From contig NZ_QVQT02000005.1 in the NCBI RefSeq assembly GCF_003428625.2, positions 310,001-374,000 of the forward strand: a stretch of DNA of 64,000 bases, read 5' to 3'. The stretch's first letter is position 1; each line of letters begins with the position of its first letter. This DNA comes from Paracidobacterium acidisoli. GTDB taxonomy: Bacteria > Acidobacteriota > Terriglobia > Terriglobales > Acidobacteriaceae. Positions 52,348 through 61,467 of the stretch are shown here, piece by piece. The position numbers were made by a program, and so were the translations under genes. A model generated the notes under the pieces. That model ran no database searches. It was not told the origin of the DNA and saw only the letters and a list, made by a program, of their open reading frames with translations.

Positions 52348-54630
52348 ATGAGGAATGTGTTTAGACGTGTGGCAGTCGCAGCCGCCGGAGGAGCGCTGGC
52401 TGCTGCGATGGCGGGTTATTTCAGCTTTGGCCGTGTATCCGCCGCCGAATCCCACGATCACAAAACATGGACGGAATATGAGGGCAGTCTCGACTCCTCT
52501 CAGTATTCCGCGCTGAAGCAGATCGACAAATCGAATGTCACACATCTGCAGCAGGCCTGGTTCTACCCCGCCGGCAATAACGGTCTTCTCTTTGGATTCA
52601 ATCCCGTCGTCGTCGGCAACACCATGTACGTGATCGGGAAGAACAACGCGATCGTCGCTCTCGACGCCGCAACCGGAAAAGAAATATGGGTCCACGACAA
52701 CGACAATCCGCGATTCATCACCCATCGCGGCATCAGCTACTGGCAAAGTAAGGACGGCTCCGACCGCCGCCTCTTCTTCGGAACCGGCTATCTGCTGCAC
52801 GCCATCGACGCGTCAACCGGAAAGGCCATCGACTCCTTCGGCGATCATGGCAGCGTCGATCTTCGTGTGGGCCTCGGACGCGATCCCAACTCCATCCACC
52901 AGATTCAGTCCGGAACCCCCGGACGCGTCTTTGAAAATCTGATCATCATGGGCTCTGCCACCGGAGAAGAGTACGGATCGCCTCCCGGCGATCTTCGCGC
53001 CTACGACGTGCGCACCGGCAAGCTGGTCTGGACCTTTCACACCGTTCCTCATCCCGGAGAATTCGGCTATGGCACCTGGCCCAAAGACGCCTGGAAGTAC
53101 ATCGGTGGAACCAATACCTGGGCCGGCATCACCATCGACGAAAAGCGCGGCATCGCCTACTTTCCACTGGGCTCGCCCACGTATGACTTTTACGGAGCCG
53201 ACCGCGCTGGAGCCGATCTCTTCTCCGACTGCCTCCTTGCTCTCGACGCGCGCGCCGGAAAATATCTCTGGCACTTCCAGGCCGTGCATCACGACCTGTG
53301 GGACTATGACTTCGCCAGCTCGCCCAAGCTGCTGACCATTCGCCACAACGGAAAGAAAGTCGATGTCGTGGCGCAGGCCGGCAAGAATGGCTTCCTCTAT
53401 GTGCTCGATCGCGTCACCGGCAAGCCGATCTGGCCCATCGTCGAGCGCCCCGTTCCTCCTTCTGATGTTCCCGGAGAACATGCCTCGCCCACGCAGCCCT
53501 TTCCCACCGCACCGCCGCCCTTTGCGCGGCAATCGTTCACTCCGAACGACATCGATCCGTATATTGCGGACCCCGCCGAGCGCGAGAAGATTCGCAAAGA
53601 GGTTGCAGACGCACGAAATCTTGGCCTGTTTACGCCGCCTGGCCTCACCAATACCATCGAGATGCCCGGCAACGGCGGTGGCGCCAACTGGGGCGCCAGC
53701 GCCGCAGACCCCGCTGCAGGATTTGTCTACATTCAGTCGAAGAACGCGCCATCCATGCTCAAACTCGAGCCCAAAGCGCCGCGCCGTCCGCTCTCCGGAT
53801 CGCCCGCAATCCAGGGCCGCATCCTCTATCTGCAGAACTGCCGTATGTGCCACATGTCCGAGCTTCAGGGCCAGCCGCCGAGCATCCCCTCTCTGATAAA
53901 CATCGTGCCCCGCATCGGTGTCGACCGCATCCGAAGCGCCGTCACCAACGGACTGTCACCCATGCCTGCATTCACCGACCTCACCCCCGGAGACGTTGAT
54001 TCCCTGATCACCTACCTCACCGATCCCTCCAGCGCTCAGGTGCCTCCCGGCGTTCTCGCGCGCCTCAAATCGCCGCCGCAGTCGGAAGGTGGAGCGCCCG
54101 TACGCTACTGGACCGGCTACGGCTACATGGACTCAACCGACGGCCTGCCCGCCGTCCGCCCGCCGTGGTCCACCCTCACCGCCTATGACCTCAACAAGGG
54201 CACCATCGCATGGCAGGTGCCTCTGGGAGAGGTCTCCAGACTCGCCGCAAAGGGAATCACCGACACCGGCAGTTACTGGCCGCGCGGAGGTGTAGCTGTC
54301 ACCGCCGGTGGTCTCATCTTCGCCGGCACCAAGTCCGACTCCATGATTCGCGCCTACGACAAAGACACTGGAAAGGTCCTTTGGGAAAAGGAAATGCCCG
54401 CAGCGCCCGAAGGAATCCCCGCTGTCTATGAAGTCGATGGCCGTGAATATCTGGTGGTCTGCGCAAGACCGGGCGCCGTGCTGGCAGGATCGGACGCCGG
54501 CTCTCGCCAGAACAGTGAGCAGGCCCCCGGGCCGGATGCCGGAGCATCGGCAAACTCCTCCGGCAAGGCGGAAGTACAGGGCTACTATGTCTTCGCTCTG
54601 CCTTCAGGCGATCAGAGCAGCAGCCACTGA
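52348..54630 (+). CDS. Exported PQQ-dependent dehydrogenase with cytochrome c domain
   Basis: The 760-residue quinoprotein has a signal-like hydrophobic N terminus, then tryptophan-rich propeller repeats (YVIGKNNAIVALDAATGKEIW, LLALDARAGKYLWHFQAVHH, FLYVLDRVTGKPIW, IRAYDKDTGKVLWEKEMP). A cytochrome c segment sits in the middle of the propeller, with Cys498-x2-Cys501-His502 (CRMCH) and the axial Met in PMPAF near 536. These proteins oxidise sugars or alcohols in the periplasm and pass electrons to the respiratory chain. The insertion of the heme domain between propeller blades matches a glucose/sugar dehydrogenase type seen in Acidobacteria. The substrate is not known. Confidence 0.88.
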   Translation: MRNVFRRVAVAAAGGALAAAMAGYFSFGRVSAAESHDHKTWTEYEGSLDSSQYSALKQIDKSNVTHLQQAWFYPAGNNGLLFGFNPVVVGNTMYVIGKNNAIVALDAATGKEIWVHDNDNPRFITHRGISYWQSKDGSDRRLFFGTGYLLHAIDASTGKAIDSFGDHGSVDLRVGLGRDPNSIHQIQSGTPGRVFENLIIMGSATGEEYGSPPGDLRAYDVRTGKLVWTFHTVPHPGEFGYGTWPKDAWKYIGGTNTWAGITIDEKRGIAYFPLGSPTYDFYGADRAGADLFSDCLLALDARAGKYLWHFQAVHHDLWDYDFASSPKLLTIRHNGKKVDVVAQAGKNGFLYVLDRVTGKPIWPIVERPVPPSDVPGEHASPTQPFPTAPPPFARQSFTPNDIDPYIADPAEREKIRKEVADARNLGLFTPPGLTNTIEMPGNGGGANWGASAADPAAGFVYIQSKNAPSMLKLEPKAPRRPLSGSPAIQGRILYLQNCRMCHMSELQGQPPSIPSLINIVPRIGVDRIRSAVTNGLSPMPAFTDLTPGDVDSLITYLTDPSSAQVPPGVLARLKSPPQSEGGAPVRYWTGYGYMDSTDGLPAVRPPWSTLTAYDLNKGTIAWQVPLGEVSRLAAKGITDTGSYWPRGGVAVTAGGLIFAGTKSDSMIRAYDKDTGKVLWEKEMPAAPEGIPAVYEVDGREYLVVCARPGAVLAGSDAGSRQNSEQAPGPDAGASANSSGKAEVQGYYVFALPSGDQSSSH

Positions 54631-54654
54631 CGCATTCAATCCGATGCACCGCTG

Positions 54655-54683
54655 AGGGCCTGCCTGAAAAGCAGGCCCTTTTT
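54655..54683 (+). terminator. Terminator after the PQQ dehydrogenase gene
   Basis: AGGGCCTGC and GCAGGCCCT form a 9-bp stem followed by TTTTTA. It lies between two convergent genes. Confidence 0.9.
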
Positions 54684-55542
54684 ACTTCATGCCCGCCAGA
54701 ACCCCGCGCATATACGCGTAGCTCTTGGTCACGCCCGGCATGGGATCGTCGCCATGCACCTCGTATTCGAGGTCGACATATCCCGGATAACGAATCTCCT
54801 GCAGCGCCTCGAAGATTTCGCGCACCGGCATCTTTCCGTCTCCCACTGCCACCTGGCTGTCCTTTTCATGAAAGTCGGTAAGGTCTTTCATGTGCATATT
54901 GAACAGCCGTGGTCCTGCTGCGTGAATGGCCTGCACCACATCTGTCCCTGCGCGAACCGTATGGCCCACGTCGATGCAGCAGCCCATCCGCGCATCCATA
55001 TGACCCACCGCCTTCAGCACATCGAGCGGAGAATGCCATATCTTATCCTCCGGGCCATGATTATGAATCGCAAGCCGGATGTCATACTCCTTCACAAACT
55101 TCTCAATGCGCGGCAGCACATTTGGCGCCGGATCGCCCGCGACAATCACCGGTATGCCGGCCCGTTTGCAGTACTCGAACTTGCTCCGAATATCGTCGTC
55201 ATCATCTTTACTGAAGTAGATGGCCCCGGCAGCATGCAGCTTAATACCCGCAGCGGCGTAGTCAGCCAGCGCCTGGCTCTCTCCCTGCGGGTCCATCGGA
55301 AGATGATCTTTGGCATCCTTCGCATTCAGATCGCTGATGCTGAGCTCTTTCATAAAGCCGATCATCTGCGCCCGGCTGAAGTTGCGGAACGTATAGCTGG
55401 CCAGCCCCAGACGAATCGGCTCCTTCGCTCCCTTTGCCGAAGTCGCCCGAAAAGCGGATGACGACAACGGTACCGCCGTTAGGGCCGCTGCCGCCGCTCC
55501 GGTCCGAAGAAAGCCGCGCCGCGAAAATGTGTCCTTCATCAT
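54682..55542 (-). CDS. Tat-exported xylose-isomerase-like TIM-barrel protein
   Basis: The 286-residue protein starts with a twin-arginine signal (SRRGFLR at residues 7-13, then an Ala-rich helix). The barrel matches the sugar-phosphate isomerase/epimerase (AP-endonuclease-2-like) family: LGLASYTFRNF, LAIHNHGPEDK near residue 160, CIDVGHTVRAG near 195, MHMKDL near 220 and YVDLEYEVHGDDP near 260, supplying His, Asp and Glu metal ligands. Export implies action on free sugars, not phosphates. It is the last of three genes read from 57939 and follows the Gfo/Idh gene by 40 bases. Confidence 0.88.
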   Translation of the reverse strand: MMKDTFSRRGFLRTGAAAAALTAVPLSSSAFRATSAKGAKEPIRLGLASYTFRNFSRAQMIGFMKELSISDLNAKDAKDHLPMDPQGESQALADYAAAGIKLHAAGAIYFSKDDDDDIRSKFEYCKRAGIPVIVAGDPAPNVLPRIEKFVKEYDIRLAIHNHGPEDKIWHSPLDVLKAVGHMDARMGCCIDVGHTVRAGTDVVQAIHAAGPRLFNMHMKDLTDFHEKDSQVAVGDGKMPVREIFEALQEIRYPGYVDLEYEVHGDDPMPGVTKSYAYMRGVLAGMK

Positions 55543-55582
55543 GACAAATCGCTCCTGCTTTTCAGGATATGGATCACGCCGC

Positions 55583-56902
55583 CTAAATATGCGGTGCCCA
55601 GCCCTTCTCGTACTCTCGTCCCCACATCTTCATCGCTTCCGCATCCTCCAGGATGCGCCCATCCTGAGGATTCAGCTTCAGCTCCCGATGGACCTCCCAC
55701 GCAATATTGGAGAGCTGCAGCATCGTCACCGCAACATTGCCTACCTCAATCGGAGCATGCAGCTTCTCGCCCGTGCGGATTCCGGCGATAAAGTTGGCAA
55801 AGTGCGCATCGGTCATGGAATCGCGCCCGACCAGATCGGCGGATGAGGTCGCCTTGCCGGTTCGGTACTCGCTGGTCTTCTTTCCGCCCAGATCGTAGAC
55901 CTCGTAACCGTCGCGATCCACCAGCACCGTACCGGTCGTCCCCATAATCGTCGAGCCGCGATCGCGATTGTAGAGCTTCATCCCCTGGCAGCTTTTACCC
56001 TCCCAGGAAAGCATCTTGTCGTCGTACTCGAAGTTCGTCACCAGCGTGTCATAGAACTGCCAGTCGTCTTTGAACTGGTACCGGCCGCCCGACGAGCTCA
56101 CCCGGTTCGGATAATCGACGCCGAGCGCCCACCGGCACACATCGACCTCGTGCGTCCCGTTGTTCAGCGCCTCACCCGTGCCCCAGATGCGGAACCAGTG
56201 CCAGTTATACGGCTGCACGTTGTCTTTGTAAGGCCGCCGTGGTGCAGGCCCCTGCCAGAGGTCCCAGTCCAGAGTCGCCGGCACCGGCGCCGGCTTACCC
56301 GTCCCGATCGACTTTCTCGTATTGCTGTACCAGCATTTGGCGTAATACGCCCGGCCAATCAGCCCGTCGTGAATCTTATTTACGATCTCGATCGTGTGCG
56401 CCGACGAGCGCTGCTGCGTGCCCATCTGCACCAGCTTGTTGTACTTCTTCTGCGCTTCGATCAGCAGCGCGCCCTCTGCCGGATTATGGCTGCACGGCTT
56501 TTCCACGTACACATGCTTGCCCGCCTGCAGTCCCGCAATGGCCATCGGCGTGTGCCAGTGGTCCGGCGTGGCAATCGTGATCGCGTCCACATCTTTGCTC
56601 GCCAGCACCTTCCGGAAATCCTTCTCCGTCGCTGCCGAATAACCCATTTCCTTTTGCACGCCGCCGGCAAATTTTTCCAGAATGTTGCTTTCCACATCGC
56701 AGACATGCGTAATGCGGACCGCGTCGCTGTTGGCCTTCAGGGAGGACAAATGTGCATAGGCCCGGCCGTTCAGCCCGATCACCGCGAAGTGAAGGCGCTC
56801 ATTCGCTCCCGGAATCTGTGCATAACTTTTGGCCGTCGCGTTTATAGCAAGCCCTGCGGCGCCCACGGCAAGTGTGTCCAGAAATTCGCGTCGAGTAACC
56901 AC
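55583..56902 (-). CDS. Tat-exported Gfo/Idh/MocA-family oxidoreductase
   Basis: GTG 56902, with GGAGAG 5 bases upstream, gives 439 residues that begin at once with the Tat motif TRREFLD; ATG 56944 is a longer option overlapping the upstream gene. After the signal comes a Rossmann fold (FAVIGLNGRAYAHLSSL), VEKPCSHNPAEG near residue 115 with the catalytic Lys of the EKP motif, and the C-terminal alpha/beta domain (GTHEVDVCRWALG, PYNWHWFRIWGTGE). Such enzymes use a tightly bound NAD(P) to oxidise or epimerise sugars, as in 3-keto-glycoside pathways. It lies in a three-gene unit with two exported isomerase-like genes. Confidence 0.88.
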   Translation of the reverse strand: MVTRREFLDTLAVGAAGLAINATAKSYAQIPGANERLHFAVIGLNGRAYAHLSSLKANSDAVRITHVCDVESNILEKFAGGVQKEMGYSAATEKDFRKVLASKDVDAITIATPDHWHTPMAIAGLQAGKHVYVEKPCSHNPAEGALLIEAQKKYNKLVQMGTQQRSSAHTIEIVNKIHDGLIGRAYYAKCWYSNTRKSIGTGKPAPVPATLDWDLWQGPAPRRPYKDNVQPYNWHWFRIWGTGEALNNGTHEVDVCRWALGVDYPNRVSSSGGRYQFKDDWQFYDTLVTNFEYDDKMLSWEGKSCQGMKLYNRDRGSTIMGTTGTVLVDRDGYEVYDLGGKKTSEYRTGKATSSADLVGRDSMTDAHFANFIAGIRTGEKLHAPIEVGNVAVTMLQLSNIAWEVHRELKLNPQDGRILEDAEAMKMWGREYEKGWAPHI

Positions 56903-56961
56903 TTTTCTCTCCGTCGTCTGTTCTTTTGTATGGAAATGGCCCATCCGGCGCTGCCGGAAAC

Positions 56962-57939
56962 TCAGCAGCCCAGACCGTCGCTTTCGAGGTCCTGCTTCAG
57001 CCCCTTAATGCTGATGCGCGTCGAAGCCTCCGGAGTGCCCGCGCCGCGCCAGTGCGTCTCCAGGCTGACCGCCTCTTTGTATCCCTGCTTCGCCAGCGCG
57101 CGAAACTGTCCGCGCCAGTCAATGATGCCGCCGCCTACGGGAGCCCACTCATATCCGCCTCCCGGCTTCCGCACGACATCTTTGCAGTGGCAGTGGCCGA
57201 TCCGGTCTTTGGGAAGCAGCTTGTACCCGTTCGGATAAGGAGTTTCTCCGGCCGCGGCGGCATTGCCCGGATCCCAGTTCAGCATGAAGTTGCTGTTCGT
57301 CACCGCCGCCAGCGTCTCCGCGGCCTCGGCGCCCGTCGCCGTGTTGCACGACATCTCGTTTTCCAGCAGCAGAATCATGCCGTCTTTTTCGCAGCGCGCT
57401 GCCGCCTCCCGCAGCTTCTGGTTCATCGCCGCGCGATACGGCTTCTGATCATCGAGCCGCCAGAAATCGAAGCAGCGAATACGCCGCGTGCCGAAGGCCT
57501 TCGCCAGTTCTATCGAGCGCTCAAGCACTCCGTCCTGTGCCTTAAAATCCGCATCCGCGTGAAACTGATCGCGGCGCTCGCCCTTTGAGGAAAGCGGCGC
57601 GCCCGGCCAGTCCACCTTGAAGAGCGGACTGGCAATATCGGTCACGCGAAGCCTGTACTTCTCCAGAATCTTCCGGCTCTCGTCGACTTCCTTCGCGCTC
57701 AGATCGGTGATGTTCTTGTTCCACATCCCGCGCAGCTCAATCCAGCTCAGACCAAAGTCATGCGCAGCGACCGAGCAGCTGTGCTCAAAGTCCTGAGAGA
57801 TTTCATCGTTGATCACGGACAGGCGAAACGGGCATGTCTGCAGTGCCGGTTCAGCGAATAAAGGCATCGCACCGTCCACAGCCGAAAATGCAGCAGCCGA
57901 GGCTGTCGCCTGAAGAAACTGCCTGCGAGAAATGCCCAT
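56962..57939 (-). CDS. Tat-exported xylose-isomerase-like TIM-barrel protein
   Basis: The 325-residue protein begins MGISRRQFLQ, a twin-arginine signal, with cleavage expected near FAEPA. The barrel shows the isomerase/epimerase pattern: INDEISQDFEHSC, GLSWIELRGMW near residue 65, LLENEMSCNT near 170, LNWDPGNAAAAGE near 205, HCHCKDV near 230 and VSLETHWRGAG near 290, with Glu, Asp, His and Glu as likely metal ligands. It is the first gene of the unit and is followed 59 bases later by the GTG start of the Gfo/Idh gene. A role in handling keto-sugars made by that enzyme is inferred. Confidence 0.87.
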   Translation of the reverse strand: MGISRRQFLQATASAAAFSAVDGAMPLFAEPALQTCPFRLSVINDEISQDFEHSCSVAAHDFGLSWIELRGMWNKNITDLSAKEVDESRKILEKYRLRVTDIASPLFKVDWPGAPLSSKGERRDQFHADADFKAQDGVLERSIELAKAFGTRRIRCFDFWRLDDQKPYRAAMNQKLREAAARCEKDGMILLLENEMSCNTATGAEAAETLAAVTNSNFMLNWDPGNAAAAGETPYPNGYKLLPKDRIGHCHCKDVVRKPGGGYEWAPVGGGIIDWRGQFRALAKQGYKEAVSLETHWRGAGTPEASTRISIKGLKQDLESDGLGC

Positions 57940-58063
57940 GAGTTTTCAATGCTCCCGGTCGCATAATATGGCTTCCGGGAAACCATCATTCACGCAATCA
58001 TCCGGAAATGCAAGGCCGGGGGCATGATAGACAGCCTCATATCTGGAGCTGCGGGCATGTTAT

Positions 58064-59080
58064 TTATCGCTTCGGTTCTGCCCATCCTCCGGATACTGCC
58101 GACTGAAAGATCGCCTCGATAACAGCCATGTTTTTGATCGCGTCTTCCACCGGAACCGGCACTTCCGTATTGTCCAGAATGGCTCTCGAAAACGCGTCGC
58201 CCTGCACTGTGTACTGGTCGCATGTCGGAAAGGTCTCCGTCGTGATCCCCGCGCCGAAAAGATCACCTCCCAAATCGAGGAAGAGGCGCGTAGGCCGATC
58301 GATGGGCGCATTAAATGGAATTTCAATCTCGATGCGTCCTTTCGTTCCCAGAAACTGCACGCGCTGGTAAGGAACAATCTGCGTGCTGCAGGTAAAGATC
58401 GCCTGCCCATGAGGGAAGTCGAGAATCGCCGAGGTCAGCCGGTCCGTCTTCATCTGCGGATCGCGATCGATCAGAGAGACCACACGCGTCGGCTCCTGCT
58501 CAAAGGCAAAGCGCGAAGCCTGAACCAGATAGCATCCGATATCCATCATCGCGCCGCCGCCGGTTTCCATCTGATTCCGAATATTCGCCGGATCGATGTT
58601 GAAGTAGCTGAAGGCCCCCATGATCGAGCGCAGCTCGCCAATTCTTCCCTCGCGAAGCAGCTCTCGCAGCCTCACCCACTGCGGCGCCGTGCGCACCATA
58701 AAGGCTTCGCCGATCTTCACTCCCGTGCGTGCGCGGACGGCAAGCAGCGTCTCCGCTTCAGCCACCGTAAGGCTGACCGGCTTCTCGCACAGCACGTGCT
58801 TGCCGGCCTCCGCGGCTTTGATCGTCCACGGCACATGGAGCTGATTGGGAAGGGGATTGTAAATCGCATCGACATCCGGGTCGGCAAGAAGCTCCTCATA
58901 CGAGCCGTATGCTGTCGCAATCCCGAGCGGCCCCGCGGCTTCTCTGGCCTTCGTCAGATCGCGCGATGCTATGGCGGTTACGCTGCTGAGCTGGCCCAGT
59001 TGCATTGCGGGAATCACCTTCTTAACGCCGATCGCGGCAGTGCTGAGAACACCCCAGCGCACTTTTTTGTTCGTAGCCAT
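58064..59080 (-). CDS. Cytoplasmic Gfo/Idh/MocA-family oxidoreductase
   Basis: ATG 59080 (MATNKKVRWGVLSTAAIG) is the likely start; the frame upstream is noise. The 338-residue protein has no signal peptide. It carries a Rossmann motif GVLSTAAIG, the catalytic EKPVSLT near residue 95 (CEKPVSLTVAEAE), MDIGCYLVQASRF near 175 with the conserved His replaced by Cys-Tyr neighbours, and the family C-terminal domain. It resembles dehydrogenases acting on sugars or sugar alcohols, such as glucose-fructose oxidoreductase relatives. It is 124 bases from the exported unit and may finish the pathway inside the cell. Confidence 0.88.
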   Translation of the reverse strand: MATNKKVRWGVLSTAAIGVKKVIPAMQLGQLSSVTAIASRDLTKAREAAGPLGIATAYGSYEELLADPDVDAIYNPLPNQLHVPWTIKAAEAGKHVLCEKPVSLTVAEAETLLAVRARTGVKIGEAFMVRTAPQWVRLRELLREGRIGELRSIMGAFSYFNIDPANIRNQMETGGGAMMDIGCYLVQASRFAFEQEPTRVVSLIDRDPQMKTDRLTSAILDFPHGQAIFTCSTQIVPYQRVQFLGTKGRIEIEIPFNAPIDRPTRLFLDLGGDLFGAGITTETFPTCDQYTVQGDAFSRAILDNTEVPVPVEDAIKNMAVIEAIFQSAVSGGWAEPKR

Positions 59081-59445
59081 GGAAATCGAATCCATCCCTT
59101 TCAGGACGCATAAGCGTCTTCGCTGAAAAAACAAAATTATGGTCAGAAAGCCTGTTCGGTACAGAACGACGGTGCCATCGCGTGCAGCTCTCTCAGCCAC
59201 CGGTACAGGCCCGGCCTTTCGCGGCAGGCTCCATCATACTCAATCATTTTGGGCAGTGCTTTTCATCATGGAAGTCACCGGCGAAAGGCGGCGCGCCCCG
59301 CCGGGAAAGCCATCTGGTTGACAGCCGTCTCAGTGCGGAGATAAAAGGACTGCCGTCATCGTACAGCCTCACTCCTTCGCCGCCGCGCTTCGCGGCAGTT
59401 ATCAAAATCTGTAATCATCCGAACGCAAAGCTTAAGAGAGAGCCC
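59081..59445. other. Divergent intergenic region between Gfo/Idh and enolase-superfamily genes
   Basis: This 365-base gap must carry promoters for both divergent genes. A frame open through it in line with the gene at 59446 has no protein-like character. I saw no clear operator or RNA gene. Confidence 0.35.
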
Positions 59446-60708
59446 ATGATCAGCGATCGAAGAGCATTCCTCAAAATGGTTGCAGCCGGTTCCGTCGCCT
59501 TCGCTGAACCCTGCCGGCTCGCGGCCGCTGCCCTGCGCAATAAAGTCCGCATCACCGACGTGAAGTGCATGATCGTCCGTGGAACGTGGGACTGGAACCT
59601 CGTGAAGGTGGAAACAGACTCCGGCCTGTATGGCATCGGAGAAGCATACTGGGGTCCGGGCATAAAAGACCTCATCCTCCGCGAGCTGAAGCCTGCCATC
59701 ATTGGCGAAGACCCACTCAATGTCGACAAACTCTACACCTGGATGCTGATGAGAAGCGCCGGCGCGGGCGCCATCGGCGGTCAGACCGTCTCAGCCGCCA
59801 GCGGCGTTGAGATCGCTCTGTGGGATCTGGCCGGAAAGATTCTGGGAACCCCCGTCTGCAACCTGCTTGGTGGCCGCTTTCGCGATCGTGTGCGCTTCTA
59901 TCGAACGCTGCAGCTTCCGCACGGCAATATCGCCGATCCCGTCGCCTGGCGCGACCAGGTTGCAGAAGCCCGAGCGGAAAAGTGGGGCTGGACGGCATTT
60001 AAATTTCAGGGGAACGGGATTCCTCCCGCGCTTGATCCTCAGTTTAAAGAGCCCGGCCACGATCGGTTCACCCGCAATCTCACGGCAAAAGATATTCGCG
60101 AAATCGTGACCGCCATGGATACAGTTCGCGACTCTCTCGGTCCCGACATACCCTTCGCCATCGACTTTCACTGGGCCTATGACCTTCATGACGCCATCGC
60201 GCTGGGCAAAGCGCTCGAGCACCTGAATCTGATGTGGATGGAAGACCCTCTGCCGCCAGAGAATCCCGAGCCTATGGCGATACTTGCGCGCTCCACCTCC
60301 ACGCCCATCTGCACCGGCGAAAATCTCTATGGATTTCAGGGATTCCGCCGCCTGATCGAAGCGCAGGCCTGCGCCGGCGTTCACATCGATATTCCCAAGT
60401 CCGGCGGGCTGCTCGAATCCAAACGCATCTCTGACTTTGCCGACGCTTATTACATCTTCACTGCGGCGCATAATCCCGCCAGTCCTGTGGGCACCACCGC
60501 TTCAGCGCACGCGGCAGCCGCCATGCGTGGCTTTCGCATCCATGAGCTCGCGAACTGGATCGACTGGTGGCCCGATCTCGTCATGCGCGACGGGCCTTTC
60601 TGGCAGGACGGCTATTTCACCATTCAGGACAAGCCTGGCCTCGGCATAGAAATCAATCCCGATGTCGCTAAAGCTCACCTGATGCCGGGAGAAACCTGGT
60701 GGGGTTAG
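59446..60708 (+). CDS. Tat-exported enolase-superfamily (mandelate racemase type) sugar-acid dehydratase
   Basis: ATG 59446 starts a 420-residue protein with DRRAFLK in its first 11 residues, a Tat-like motif, and a hydrophobic stretch to about residue 28. The enolase-superfamily core is clear: GIGEAYWGPG near 66, VEIALWDLAGK near 120, the lysine-bearing TAFKFQGNG near 185, metal ligands Asp in AIDFHWAYD near 240, Glu in MEDPLPPENP near 266 and Glu in ICTGENLYG near 290, and AAHNPASPVG near 345. It fits galactonate- or glucarate-type dehydratases. Export is unusual and links it with the other Tat-carried sugar enzymes nearby. Confidence 0.87.
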   Translation: MISDRRAFLKMVAAGSVAFAEPCRLAAAALRNKVRITDVKCMIVRGTWDWNLVKVETDSGLYGIGEAYWGPGIKDLILRELKPAIIGEDPLNVDKLYTWMLMRSAGAGAIGGQTVSAASGVEIALWDLAGKILGTPVCNLLGGRFRDRVRFYRTLQLPHGNIADPVAWRDQVAEARAEKWGWTAFKFQGNGIPPALDPQFKEPGHDRFTRNLTAKDIREIVTAMDTVRDSLGPDIPFAIDFHWAYDLHDAIALGKALEHLNLMWMEDPLPPENPEPMAILARSTSTPICTGENLYGFQGFRRLIEAQACAGVHIDIPKSGGLLESKRISDFADAYYIFTAAHNPASPVGTTASAHAAAAMRGFRIHELANWIDWWPDLVMRDGPFWQDGYFTIQDKPGLGIEINPDVAKAHLMPGETWWG

Positions 60709-60904
60709 AGACTTATCCTACGGGCGAAACTACGGAGTTACCGATGCTTCCGTGACTGTAGCCTGATCACACCCCGAGAAGCAGAAGGATCATGTTCAGG
60801 GTGCGGAGGGTCTCTGTTATTCGCAGAGCCCCTCCCGGATCTCACCGCGCCTCATGCTGCTATGAGAGGTGGCCCATGCTGGTTATATCTGTGACGATAT
60901 GGAT

Positions 60905-61111
60905 TTACGCCGCGTTCTTTCTGGCCTTGGCCCATCTCTTTTTCTGGGCGGCGGCAATTCTGGCTCGTGCTTCCGCGCTGAGGGTACGTTTCTTCGATGC
61001 CTTCGCGCCTTTGGGCGACGATGTTCCAGCCAGCAGATTCCGTGCTTCCCGCAGCCGGGCAATTTCCTTGTTCAGTTCAGGAATCAGATTCGCAGTATCC
61101 ATACATTGCAT
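60905..61111 (-). CDS. Small basic protein with RIAAAQKKRWAK-type tail
   Basis: The 68-residue frame (65 from the second Met) starts with a coiled-coil-like helix (LNKEIARLREARNLLAG), then a Lys/Ala-rich linker and a basic segment TLSAEARARIAAAQKKRWAK. This Ser-Ala-x-Ala-R-x-R-I-A-x-A-Q-x-x-R-W pattern is seen in small DNA- or nucleoid-associated bacterial proteins with an AT-hook-like or HMG-like tail. I treat it as a likely nucleic-acid-binding protein. It stands alone; the overlapping frames on the other strand look random. Confidence 0.65.
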   Translation of the reverse strand: MQCMDTANLIPELNKEIARLREARNLLAGTSSPKGAKASKKRTLSAEARARIAAAQKKRWAKARKNAA

Positions 61112-61467
61112 TGTAGATCGGAACTAAGCATAGCCTCACGCATACAGAACTATTCTTCCTGCCGCACTCTGCCATAGGCGCGGTAACTGCGCATAAATTC
61201 CGCCAGTACTCGTGGTGAATCACGCAACGATATCTGCGCGAATGGGATTATGTACGAGAACAATGCAAAATGCCATGTTTTCGCTCCGGCTTACACTTTT
61301 TCTGCCTCAATCCACTTCCCGGTTCTGTCCGGATATCAATTTCAGAAATATCTCGCAGCATCAATAACGAGCGCAGGTCCGAACTGCCTCCCGCAGAAGC
61401 CGCATCCATCTGCGAAAAAGCGGAGATCCGTTCTATTAAACTGAAAGTTCTACCGACGGAAAGCCGC
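61112..61467 (+). other. Intergenic region upstream of the J-domain/Sel1 pair
   Basis: This 356-base gap separates a minus-strand gene from the J-domain gene and should hold promoters for both. A frame open from 61270 has no protein-like character. TATTAA near 61433 may be a -10 element, and GGAAAG precedes ATG 61468. Confidence 0.35.

Noticed and set aside
52813-53853. Minus-strand frame of 346 codons opposite the PQQ dehydrogenase
   Set aside because: The propeller repeats and heme motif lie on the plus strand; the antisense product has no recognisable feature.
59182-59445. N-terminal extension of the enolase-superfamily frame
   Set aside because: It would bury the Tat motif 88 residues inside the protein and its composition is random.
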